Shown here piece by piece: positions 48,986-58,968 of a stretch of 64,000 bases of DNA. The stretch is from Prosapia bicincta (lineage: Eukaryota > Arthropoda > Insecta > Hemiptera > Cercopidae): NCBI GenBank assembly GCA_036971475.1, contig JBAIZL010000003.1, positions 86,031,542 through 86,095,541 of the forward strand, read 5' to 3'. The notes under the pieces were generated by a model. That model saw only the letters and a list, made by a program, of their open reading frames with translations. It had not been told where the DNA came from and searched no databases. The position numbers were made by a program, and so were the translations under genes. Every line of letters begins with the position of its first letter. The first letter of the stretch is position 1.

Positions 48986-50004
48986 AAAAACTAGTAGCTC
49001 ACTTTGAAAATGAAATCAACAAATATAATAATTGTCTGTTAAAAAATGCGCACATTTCGAAACAAAAGTAATAAACTTTGCTACATTTAACAAAAGTAAT
49101 AATTAAGAGTTTTTTTGACCAGAAACTTTTTGGAAGTAAAAATATATACGAAAGCTTATTATAATGAATACCAACGCTCACAATTGATAATGTTTTTGGA
49201 AATGTTTGTACATCCGTTTGTTGTGTTCAATTCTACTTGCAGATGAGTCAGTCTGTCAGACACTTGTTTAGGCTAGAAATTGAAAGAACCAGAAACTGCC
49301 TACTGTTATCTTGACCAGTACAAATCATCAAGCCTTTTTTATTTACGATTGATAGAAGTTTGCGTTGTGATTTATTTGATTTAAAAACAATGAAAGGTAT
49401 GTACTTAATTAATAACACCCTGTTAACTTGGGTATAGGTGATTTAATTTAAATTGTCATTCGATATGCACATTTTAAACAAAAATAAGTCTGCTATAAGC
49501 AAGTGAATTTATATTAAATTAATATACATTGAAGTTTATAAATGGGATGATTTTATTTTTTTTTAACTCATGACTGGCTTGGGCGTGTAAACCTTCTGTA
49601 ACTTATTTATATGTGTAAATTCTACGAAAATAGAATTTAAAAATATTAAAAGTTTGTCTCTAAAAAACTTCTTGTAATTACAATTTTTTTTTAAATGACA
49701 AAAAAGTTTTAAAATTGTAGTAAAATTGACAAATTTGATTTTAAACTCAGGGATTAAGCTGTCCAACATTCAACTTGTATAAATGTTTAACTATATTTGA
49801 GCAGAAACAACAGTTGAATTATTTACAACAGTTATTTTGTGTTTAGTATGTCAAGGTTTAGTTTCTTTATACTGAATAGTCAAATTGAAATTTAACATCA
49901 CTATTTATTGCAGCAACATATGTTACCCTTGTAACTTATACAGTACTCTCAAAATCTTGACTATCTATTTTTTGGAATAATTGTTTCTTTTCTACATGTA
50001 ATTA

Positions 50005-50380
50005 ATGAAGTTTCTCGATGTAATCATCTTGAATTCACTGATTAAACTAATTTTACACTACTTAACTAAGTGAATACGTAATTGCTTACTTGCTGACGCG
50101 TTTCAAAACGATGGAAATTTAGGTTATGTTTATCGCGTTTTTGTATGATTGATTTAAGGGTTGAATGATCACATACAATTTGAAGCCAATAGTCTTTTCA
50201 AATACATCACACAAGACGCCGACACCTCACCCAATGTCATAAATCCAACCCTGTCACACCGTTTGTAAAGAGCCAGAAGTAGAAGGTTAGCTTCCAAAAA
50301 AGAACGATCGTTTTGAAACGCGTCAGCAAGTAAGCAATTACGTATTCACTTAGTTAAGTAGTGTAAAATTAATGTAATTA
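50005..50380. repeat. Family A foldback with a Penelope-derived interior
   Basis: Inverted arms at 50005-50113 and 50276-50380 (ACTTAACTAAGTGAATACGT, ATTGCTTACTTGCTGACGCG, and complements with GAAACGCGTCAGCAAGTAAG). The interior 50150-50275 is similar to the end of the Penelope remnant at 1948-2060 (GATCACATACA-TTTGAAGCCAA). This links the family A arms to a Penelope element. Confidence 0.8.
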
Positions 50381-50499
50381 ATATTGGTAAAAAAACATAT
50401 CTGATGATGTAGAAAGTCATAAGAACTCAAAATAATGTAAGAAAGTAATATTTTACATCTATTTCTATTTTAAGTTTTCATCTAGTTTTCTTCCATTCT

Positions 50500-50642
50500 G
50501 AGCATTGTCATATCAATTCTTCTTTAACGTGTTTCGGACGACCTCCATCAATTAAAACTCTATGTACTCTAGAAAAACCGAGTTCATACAAAGTTCCGAA
50601 ACGAGCCAACCAGTTTTAATATGACAATGCTAGGAATAGATG
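50500..50642. repeat. Short foldback with GAAAC motifs
   Basis: AGCATTGTCATATCAATTCT at the left and its partial complement TTAATATGACAATGCTAGG at the right. Both arms contain CCGAAAC-type sequence (rc at 50532; direct at 50597), reminiscent of half hammerheads, but no full core. Confidence 0.5.
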
Positions 50643-51576
50643 GCATTTAATACAATGCTAGTATATTCAACATAACTGGCAGATACTCATCATTAAATAT
50701 TTTACATGTAAGTATAAAGATACCTAAAACAAAATATGGACACCACGTAATTAATGTTTTGTAGAAGATTTTGAAATTAGGGATTTTTCAAAAATGGCCA
50801 TTCACAATAAACCTTCCATCTTTCTTGAAATATAATCTTTGAGCATTTAAAATTTGAAATGGATTATAATTTTACAATAATAACCTGGAGCATAAAGTGT
50901 AAACAGAATGAAGGCTATATTTTTCAAGGTTACAGCAGACAACTTGTTATATTTATGAAGGTTGTATATAAAACTTTCTCTGACCTTTTTATATTGAAAT
51001 AGTTTGTAATATTTACATAATGTAGCTTAAGCCTAATATGTAAATAAGATGAAATAAATGTAAATTGTTTTGCCAGCTTATCTAGTAAGAAGCATCTCTA
51101 TTATACGAAGTGTGTGTGTTGAGTAAGTATTTATTAAAACGTGGGTAACATTTAACTGAATTCTAAGTGAACTATAATTTTATCCTCTTAACACTTTTCC
51201 TATAAAATACATTATAAACAACAAAAAAACAAGTGATTTTAAGTATTTAAAACCATAATTATTATTTAAAACCTATATAAATTATTTTGACAAAATTCTG
51301 TAGTAATTAGGTTTTATTGTGTTTCTAATATCATTAATTTATGTTTCACAATGTATTGTCTGCCAAATTACAAAATTTAACATTGTCTTAAATTTTGACT
51401 TGCTATTCAACTTGATACCACATCATGTAATAAAATCAGAAAAGTCATTTCATGTTGGTATTTAAAGTTACATTGTATGTGAATATTCAACTTTTACCGA
51501 TTTCAATGTTACTGTTTGTAAAGTTTTTAACTTTATATAATAAAATTTATCATAACTGGATACTTTTTATATAAAA

Positions 51577-51737
51577 ACACTTAAACATATATTACACTTG
51601 ATTATAGGACCACTTAACGTTTTTGACTGAACGGTCCTTGAGTTAACAGTTAAAGTTGACAATGGCACACATCTCCTGAAACGGCAGTCCTCAACAATTA
51701 AAAAGATAAATAGTACTAAAGGCAAGTGTAACATACT
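51577..51737. repeat. Family C foldback, diverged
   Basis: ACGGTCCTTGAGTTAACAGT and CTCCTGAAACGGCAGTCCTC with outer complementary ends near TTACACTTG and CAAGTGTAA. Confidence 0.65.
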
Positions 51738-51743
51738 AATATA

Positions 51744-52198
51744 CAATAGTCTCAAAATTCCGAGTCTCGATTTTTCGAGCTTCCATTAAATTCGAGTCCG
51801 GCTAAGCTAGTTGGAATCATCAGCAAAACCGCCGCCGTTTTAAAGCATTGACTGTTTCATATAAGAACTTAAGTGTTGATTGGATGGGTAGAGTTTGTGC
51901 CTGAAACTGAAAGGTTTTTAAGGGTAAAGAATTTGCCTCGGAAGGCTATTTTACTGTTAGACGAAGTACCTTTGCATCCCGATGAAGATCAACTGTGCTC
52001 CAAAGCAACATTAATTTACATAAGTACTGTAATCAATAAAGTTCTATAAACTTATTTTGTTCATTCTTAATCATTATATTAGGGCTCATTAGAACTCCTG
52101 TTTTTTCTAATGTGCGAGAATGTATTTCCGTGTAATCCGGGTTTTTTGTAATCCAGGGGTCTCGGACTTATTTATCTTGAGTTATTAAGAGTCTACTG
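51744..52198 (+). mobile_element. Tigger/pogo-like deletion derivative
   Basis: Starts CAATAGTCTCAAAATTCCGA and ends GAGTCTACTG, flanked by TA; the ends are imperfect inverted repeats. A + strand frame reads VKNLPRKAILLLDEVPLHP, matching the catalytic-Asp block of Tigger transposases (KAILLLDNAPSHP). The related copy at 54336-54914 shares both ends. Confidence 0.72.
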
Positions 52199-52555
52199 TA
52201 CGTTCGAATGTTTTTAGTTGAAAACTAGTTGCTCAAGAAAGACTGAATCAAATAATATTGCTTTTTAGCTATATTTTGATATATAGTGATAAATAATGAG
52301 TAGTATGTAGTGCTCAGTTTTATTAGAAAACACTTTATAAACTTTTGTGTGCATTGTTATATTCTAATCAGTATTTATAGTTTCAGACACAAAAAATCAC
52401 TTTGTCTTCTTATTAAGAATGTATTTAGTTTTTGTATAATGTTTAGCGTAATTAGAACATTTAATCAAAACTATCATCAATTCATAAGGGGACTCATTGA
52501 TCTTTTCGTGTTTGATTGAATTTGATATTTTTTATGACAGTTTGAAAAATCAATG

Positions 52556-52680
52556 TTATTACTAAACACTTGTAAATATTTACAAACGTGCCTATAGTAG
52601 CACTTACTTATATCTGTTGAGGACGGCCGTTTCGGGAGATGTGTCCCATTGTCAACTCAGACCGTAACTGATCTCAAGGT
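52556..52680. repeat. Family C arm adjoining a Penelope remnant
   Basis: AAACACTTGTAAATATTTAC, TGAGGACGGCCGTTTCGGGA and CAACTCAGACCGTAACT. It lies immediately 3' of the - strand GIY-YIG remnant at 52670-53190, in the position expected for a Penelope terminal repeat. Confidence 0.7.
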
Positions 52681-53190
52681 TTACGTAGGTTAGGGTATTA
52701 GGGTGGGTGTGGAATATTATGGTGGTGTGGGTGTATTCTGTGAGTATTAGGAGTTATGATGTCAAAAAGTGTGTGTGAGTTGTAATGTAATTATGTATTG
52801 AGTATGTGTGTAGGGTGTAGTTTGAATTGTCTGTATATTTCGTATTGTTTGGTTGTGTAGCGTTGGTTATTTCTGTGTTGTTTATGAAGAATTTGTAGGC
52901 TAGATGTTATGTCTATATAGTCATGTTTTGTGGAGTTGAGATGATCGACGTAGTTTGATTGGTAGTTATTGTTTGTTAGTGCTTTTATATGTTCTTGGTA
53001 AAGTGTGTAGAAGGACCTCCCTGTCTGGCCTGTGTAAAAACTGGGGCACGAACTGCAAGTTTTTTGTAAACTCCGGTGGCGTTGTAAATGTCGTTAATTT
53101 TGTTGTTGGGTTTAAATTGTTTATTGAATTGTTTCCGTAGATTATAAATAAGGTATTTTTGTAGCGTTAATCAGTCTTTGTATGTTATTC
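52670..53190 (-). pseudogene. Penelope-like element remnant (GIY-YIG endonuclease)
   Basis: - strand frames read FYTGQTGRSFYTLYQEHIKA, LTNNNYQSNYVDHLNSTKHD, YIDITSSLQILHKQHRNNQR and YTTKQYEIYRQFKLHP. This is a long, mostly continuous GIY-YIG nuclease with the downstream helices. Frameshifts upstream break the link to RT. It is bounded by a family C arm on its 3' side and the family F hammerhead at 53188-53232 on its 5' side. Confidence 0.82.
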
Positions 53191-53232
53191 CTCTGAGGGT
53201 GGTTACTTGGTAACTGAAATGTACATAAGGGT
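53188..53232 (+). ncRNA. Hammerhead ribozyme-like motif (family F)
   Basis: Stem I TTCCT/AGGGT, core CTGAGGG at 53193-53199 (last A of the box is G), one extra T, stem II with GTTAC-TTG-GTAAC (five pairs), GAAA at 53216-53219, palindromic stem III TGTACA closed by A-T, cleavage-position A. One core deviation. Confidence 0.5.
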
Positions 53233-53239
53233 AAAATAA

Positions 53240-54335
53240 AGAAAGTTTGTGGTTAAGAGGTTTTTGTTTACTTATTATTTAGTAATATACATATAAAAAC
53301 ATGTAATATATAAAACCTATAAAAACATATAAAACATGTAAAACGAGCTATCAGAGTTATCTCTTCTTCATACCTTTGAAAGTGGTCCATCAAAATGAAG
53401 TTGAATTTTCACTTGGTCCACATCGCTTATTTTCCAATACCTTTATCATTTCATTCTAGTACTGTACATAATGGGTTTTTGTCTGTTCATGTAGTTCTAC
53501 AACTAACACTCTGGAATTTAGTTTTATTGTTTGTTCGGATGCAAAACGTATACCGGCTAATGATTTTTTGGGCTTCTTGACACTTGATTTATGGTTAAAA
53601 CAAAATATGACAGAGTTGAAACCTGTCATATTAATATTTACTATTAATATGTAAATATTACACCAACTCCATTAAGGAAATTTGGACCAAATGCTAAACA
53701 ACTCTAATTTTTTTTTTGCACAAATGTTATTTAAATATATATTCTAAGCCAGAAACAAGCAATTTATAAACTATAAATACTAGTTTGAATTTAGAAAAAA
53801 ATTAAAACCCAACCTATATAAAGTAAATCTTTCTTTACTGAATTATTCGGCAAATACTTCTTGAATTTATTTCAAATTTAAGTTCTGGGTTTGAAAACAT
53901 CTATATTCAGCGTGTATGTGTGTGTATTGTATTATATATTACAAGGTAAAAACACATAATCTGAAAACTAAACTATGTAGATTTGAAAATTTTGACTTAT
54001 AAGGTCATAGACAAGGAGAACACTTTCACTTTTTTCCATCACCAATGGATATCAAAAGATGATTGAATTTGCTGAAGCATTACTTTTGGAGATTACAGTA
54101 GGTCATAGTCAAGAGGGATATTTTCCTTTTCTTTTTTGTTTGTTAATATCTCTTCAAAAATTATTACATTTTGTGAAACATTTACTTTGGGTACTATAGT
54201 TACACTCAAAGCAGTAAATATTGGCAATTTTTTGTATCTGAACTAACCATATACTTTTTTTTCTGAATTTCTCTCCATTTTTTTATTTGATTATTACCAT
54301 TGTCACTCTGACTGAAGCCTAGAAACAACTGAGTA
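53240..54335. other. Intergenic AT-rich stretch
   Basis: No gene or repeat recognised between the family F end and the Tigger-like element at 54336. Confidence 0.5.
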
Positions 54336-54570
54336 CAATAGAGTTGAAATTCCTAGTCCTGATATTTTGAGCTTGCAATAGATTCGAGCTTATTTCTATT
54401 TGAGCCTATTTATCTATTTTAAAGAAAATGATGAGTCAGGCTTCCAAGAAATGTACATATAAATTCTTGAATTTTGTAGTCCATTACGTTCGGTGAATCT
54501 TATTAATCACTTAAACAATAGTTTATGACTATCCGAACTTTATATTTAGTAAATTTGTTAAAACTTACTG

Positions 54571-54616
54571 AGACAGAACGTTTTCGATCGCTATGTGCCG
54601 ATCTTCATCATTGTCT
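54571..54616 (-). ncRNA. Hammerhead ribozyme-like motif (family E, left arm)
   Basis: - strand: stem I AGACA/TGTCT (five pairs), core ATGATGA (C3 changed to A), one extra A, stem II GATCG-GCACATAG-CGATC (five perfect pairs), GAAA, stem III AAC/GTT, cleavage-position C. Only one core base deviates. Confidence 0.55.
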
Positions 54617-54634
54617 TCTATGACGCATCAGAGA

Positions 54635-54680
54635 AGACACTGATGAAGATCAGCACATAGCAATCGAAAACGTTCTGTCT
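54635..54680 (+). ncRNA. Hammerhead ribozyme-like motif (family E, right arm), intact boxes
   Basis: Stem I AGACA/TGTCT, CTGATGA at 54640-54646, one extra A, stem II GAT...ATC (weakened from GATCG/CGATC by two changes), GAAA at 54666-54669, stem III AAC/GTT, cleavage-position C at 54675. Both boxes are canonical. Confidence 0.65.
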
Positions 54681-55045
54681 CAGTAAGTTTTAACAAATTT
54701 ACTAAATATAAAGTTCGGATAGTCATAAACTATTGTTTAAGTGATTAATAATTACATATAAAGTTCTATAAACTTATTTAGTTCATTTTTAATTACCTAT
54801 AGTATTAGGGTTCATTAAAATTCCTATTGTTTCTAACGTATTTCTGTGTAATCCAGTTTTCGGTAATTTTAGGAGGTCTCAGTCCCATCTACTTCGAGTT
54901 ATTGAAACTCTACTATATTTTCACTTTCAGCCCTTTCAAGACCTTAATTCCTGTTCTTACAGGGGAATCAGGTTTATGAAAATTAGGGTTTTTTTCATAA
55001 TAATAAATACTTAAAAACCTCTTAACCACAACACTTTCTTATTTT

Positions 55046-55090
55046 ACCCTTATGTACATTTCAGTTACCAAGTAATAATCCTCAGAGGGA
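55046..55090 (-). ncRNA. Hammerhead ribozyme-like motif (family F), intact boxes
   Basis: - strand: stem I UCCCU/AGGGU (four pairs), CUGAGGA exactly matching CUGANGA (rc of 55079-55085), extra U, imperfect stem II UUAC-UUG-GUAA, GAAA, stem III AUGU/ACAU, cleavage-position A. Its flank (AAAATAAGAAAGTGTTGTGG on the - strand) matches that of 53188-53232, so the two copies are inverted relative to each other 1.8 kb apart. Confidence 0.62.
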
Positions 55091-55974
55091 TAACACACAA
55101 AGACTTTTTTTAACTTACAAACAAGTTTTTTTTCATAACATTGATATCCACTCCATATTCAAATTCCAGCAGATATAAACAAACCGATGTGTTCAAATGA
55201 AAGAAAGAAAGAAGATAAAGTTAGGTCTAAAATTTATAGGACAATATTTATATTTATGGAACAAAAACAGTATATTACAAGGTAGTTTGGGTATAAGACA
55301 TTAACTCTGTTGTAGCATTACATCGATATTATCAGTTATAAAGTTAAACACCTGAGTACACATTGTGTGATAAAGAGATTATGTATCGCAGATTGCATGC
55401 TTCAATAACTCCCATTAATTCCTTATGGCTGTGCAAAATTAATTTATGAAAAATCATGAAAATCTAAGCAAATTGAAGTAAATTAAGTGGTCATATTTTA
55501 AATTTATCAACAGATTACAATAACATTTCAAAATTACTTTGAAAAAGTGGACTCACAAAGTCAGATTATATTACAAAATTGAAATTCAATTCATTTACAT
55601 TTTAAAATTAAAAATATTGTTAACCAGAATGTATTTCTGTAAAAATCTAAATTTTCATAGTCGTCTCCTAAAACTTTATGAATGAAAATTAGTTTCTCCT
55701 TGTTCACCTATCTGTTTTGAACCTGTTTTTTTTAAATCTTTACTAGATTGCATATATGCTTTTATCCAAAGTATGTTTTTATAAAAATATAAAATTTTCT
55801 CATATATTTTATTGTTTCTTTTTCTAAATTGTTTTAGGGTTTCTGTTAATAGTGATCGTGTTATCTTTGGACACATAACTAAATTTTGTAAAACCTTTTC
55901 CCTCAGGATGGCATAAGCAAGTTTATTATTAATAATTTTTTTAAAATCTTATAAATTTCCTGTACAATGGTGGT

Positions 55975-56095
55975 TTTTGGACTAGATCAGTGCATTGTTC
56001 AATGCTGTGAGTCACAAACAAGACTCAGAGCATTAAACAATGCACTGATCTAGTATGAAACATATTTGCTGAAAAATATCAACAAGTAATGTTTT
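55975..56095. repeat. Family G foldback
   Basis: GATCAGTGCATTGTTCAATG and CATTAAACAATGCACTGATC form an inverted repeat around GAGTCACAAACAAGACTC, itself palindromic. Followed by GAAACATATTTGCTGAAAAA. Confidence 0.75.
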
Positions 56096-56479
56096 TTTCT
56101 GATATCAATTAAAACTATTTTTAAAAAAATCTGTATAACACAAAAACTGCAAGTTTTAAAATTAAAGTTACTGAGAACCAAAGTTGTCCTCTTCCTGTAC
56201 AGATTAAAAAAATAATAATTTTTAGCTCTTCAGAGGTGAGAAATAGGAGAAAATTGATCTGTGTTAAGAGATTTTTGAAAATATTCTTGTTCAAAGTTTA
56301 GCTGTTGTTTTAAAACATAATATCAACATGATTATGATATGTGCATCTGTATGCAGATACATTGTCATAAAAATTACCAAATTACAAAATGTGTATTGTC
56401 ATGTTCACAATCCACATCCTAAGCCACCCTGAAATTTACACATGTAAATAGTTATGTTGATATCACTGGTATAAAGAAC

Positions 56480-56600
56480 CACTACCTACTTATATTTTTC
56501 AGCAGACGCATTTAACACTAGATCAGTGTATTGTTCAATGCTGTGAGTCATTGACAAGACTTCTGAAAAATAACAGTAAGTAGCGTTTTTTTTGCCAAGT
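56480..56600. repeat. Family G repeat
   Basis: TTTCAGCAGACGCATTTAAC, TAGATCAGTGTATTGTTCAA, TGCTGTGAGTCATTGACAAG; closely related to 55975 and 62815. Confidence 0.65.
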
Positions 56601-57119
56601 GATATCAACAACATTTTTAAATATCCTCAAGGTGTACAACACAAAAACTACATATAAATAGTTAACATGGCATTCACAGAATCCATTAATATCGAATAAT
56701 ATATCCAATAATATCTAAAACCATCTTTAATGAGATTTATAAAAAAATAGACAGGCTCCAAATTACCATTGAATTTTAATGATTTAAAATATTGACTAAA
56801 GATTCAGCGTTTTGTTCTTCTCAAACTGATGAAGGAAGCATAACAAATAACTATTTCTTAAAAACAATATGAAATATTGTTCAGAAGTATCAGAAAACAT
56901 TTTTAAAAATATGTTTTTGTTTGGTCTTTAATAGTTTTTTTTTCATATCAACAGATAAATTAAACACAAAAAGATATTGACAAAACAATAAACAAACACT
57001 TTTGTTTGCCTTTTTATCAATAGACCATTTCCTTTGTAACAATAGATAAGAGTAGACAAAATCAGCAGATGATTAAATTAGTTTATAGGTTTGATTTTTC
57101 TCTGCAGTTTGTGCCATTT

Positions 57120-58011
57120 TAATCTATAATATACAGTATGGCAAAAAAGCCGAAAACTGTGTTTTCCATACCGCTGTAAGTTACTAACAGTTATAACAGC
57201 GGGTATTAATGCGGGAAGAAGTGTTTCCGAGTGCCTAAAAAATGTAGACTTGCTAGATGTCGCTTTAAAAATTGCTACAGCATGGGATGTAATAAGACAA
57301 TAAAACACTAGTTAAATCCTGCCAAAAACTGTTGGATCATAAACCAAGCGATGAATGGATTGAGAATGTATTACAAATGGAAAACCTTGTTAGTGAAACA
57401 AATGAAGAAATCGTCAATATTCTCTGAAACATTCCTGGTTGTTAAGACATGAACTGTGTTGACGAGAATGAATGGATGAAATAGGAATTCATGAGTTTAC
57501 TACTAGTGATATCATAGACTTAGTGAGCACACACCCAGCACCTGCCGAAAGTGGCAAAAGAAAACTAACCGTGAAGGAGAGCAAAGCTTTCCAGGCCTTT
57601 GACCAGCTGATCAAGTAGGTCAAACAACAAGACAAAGCAACTCTTTCGAAAATGGAGGGGTATTTTATCAACAAAACGTTTTCAACGAAACAAGCAAACC
57701 CCCCCATTACATCTTTTTTTTACCAAAACTGATAATTAATCTAAATATGTAAGCAGTACTAAGGAACTGTACATATAGACATGCAACTAAATTGTACGTT
57801 CAGTTCTATATAGCTATTAAAATATTATAAATTACAATCTTCAATAAGTGTTACTTATTTACTTAAAAAAATCCTACATCTACTTCCAACTGGAATTGTT
57901 GTGATTACGAAGTAGAGACATACATCATTACATAACCCCTCCCATATCTGAATTTTTTGTTATTCGGATTGGGTTGTCACCTCATTGATCCAGATATGAG
58001 ACGTTTTACTG
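57120..58011 (+). pseudogene. Tigger/pogo (jerky-type) transposase pseudogene, C-terminal part
   Basis: Frames read LLDVALKIATAWDVIRQ, SCQKLLDHKPSDEWIENVLQ, FTTSDIIDLVSTHPAP, SKAFQAFDQLIK and SKMEGYFINKTFS...PITSFF, the C-terminal region of Tigger/jerky transposases. The right end is ACGTTTTACTG before TA. The catalytic region is missing and frameshifts are present near 57300 and 57430. Confidence 0.75.
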
Positions 58012-58356
58012 TACTTCTAAAAGATAAACATTTTTATATTTATTCTTATCCTAAAGAAATTAAATGAAAAAAATTTGACTTGTATCATTTTAATGTTTTC
58101 TGTCAGCTGTCATACTACATAGTAAACCTATGAAAAATTAAATTCAACTTTGTATTTTTGTTATATAATTATTTTGGATTATATTTTAAAACATCCCCTC
58201 CCCCAATTGTATCTCATGTGCTTCCTTAACCCAAAATGTTATAAGAAATTTTTTTTAATAATAATTTGTATGGAAACAAAACTTTTCAAATTGCATTATA
58301 CCTTCTTATTACACTTTGATATTACTTGCGACCAGACTTTTTGTTAACTTACACTT

Positions 58357-58394
58357 GGAGGAAACGTTTTCGTCTTACAACTTCTTCAGCCTCC
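58357..58394 (-). ncRNA. Hammerhead ribozyme-like motif (family D), intact boxes
   Basis: - strand: stem I GGAGG/CCTCC (five pairs), CTGAAGA, one extra A, stem II GTT-GTAA-GAC (one G-T pair), GAAA, stem III AAC/GTT, cleavage-position T. It overlaps the 3' end of the - strand RT frame (residues EAEEVVRRKR are encoded by it). Confidence 0.65.
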
Positions 58395-58880
58395 TTCTCT
58401 ATGGGTTGTAGGAATATTTCTGTGAGAATGCTTGAAATCGGTGAACCCATTGGTAGGCCTTGTTTCTGTGTGTAATATTTGTTGTTGTGAGTGAAGTAGT
58501 TCTGTTGTGTAATGGTGATCAAAATGTGTATGATTTCTTTTGTGATTTTTTCTGGAGTGTTGTTAAGTCTTAGATTGTCTTGTAATATGTTTAGTGTTTC
58601 TGTGACTGGGATATTGGTATGTAGGTTTGTGATGTCAAACGATGCTAGGATTGAGTTATATGAGGGATTTCAATGTTCTGTATTTTGTTTACTAGATATA
58701 TGTGTTTTTATATTTGTGTGTGTCTAGTTTTGTGTATTTTGTAATAGTTCTATCCATATGGCATGCTAGTTTGTGTACAGGTGATTGTTGGCTATTGATT
58801 ATTGGTCTTATTGGTGTTTCTTGTTTATGTAGTTTAGGAAGTGCTTGTAGGGTAGGTGCCATAAGTCTTATTTGCTCCAA
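58395..58880 (-). pseudogene. Penelope-like reverse transcriptase fragment
   Basis: Frame 1: MAPTLQALPKLHKQETPIRP then IINSQQSPVHKLA, the Penelope RT block (LPK-HK...RPI-S-SP-KLA). Frame 2: LASFDITNLHTNIPVTETL (motif A) and YYTQKQGLPMGSPISSIL then TEIFLQ (motif B). A frameshift near 58650 separates them. The YxDD motif is not present, because the element ends at the hammerhead. Confidence 0.85.
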
Positions 58881-58930
58881 GTGTAACTTAATAATTTAAC
58901 AACCTTTAGTTAACAAAAAGTCTGGTCGCA

Positions 58931-58968
58931 GGAGGCTGAAGAAGTCCTAAGACGAAAACGTTTCCTCC
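58931..58968 (+). ncRNA. Hammerhead ribozyme-like motif (family D), intact boxes
   Basis: Stem I GGAGG (58931-58935)/CCTCC (58964-58968), CTGAAGA 58936-58942, extra A, stem II GTC-CTAA-GAC, GAAA 58954-58957, stem III AAC/GTT, cleavage-position T at 58963. The best five-pair stem I among the + strand family D copies. Confidence 0.68.

Larger units (their letters stand above)
54462..54752. mobile_element. Family E foldback insertion with target duplication
   Basis: ACATATAAA occurs on both sides (about 54454 and 54754). The insert has inverted arms ending TATTAATCAC (54501) and GTGATTAATA (54750). Each arm holds a hammerhead-like motif. A single-arm relative lies at 15235-15385, including the outer part TTGAATTTTGTAGTCCATTA. 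Confidence 0.75.
54336..54914. mobile_element. Tigger-like deletion derivative containing a nested family E foldback
   Basis: Left end CAATAGAGTTGAAATTCCTA and right end TCGAGTTATTGAAACTCTA match the termini of 51744-52198, and the interior phrase GTTCTATAAACTTATTT is shared. Family E sequence interrupts it from about 54462 to 54752. Confidence 0.65.
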
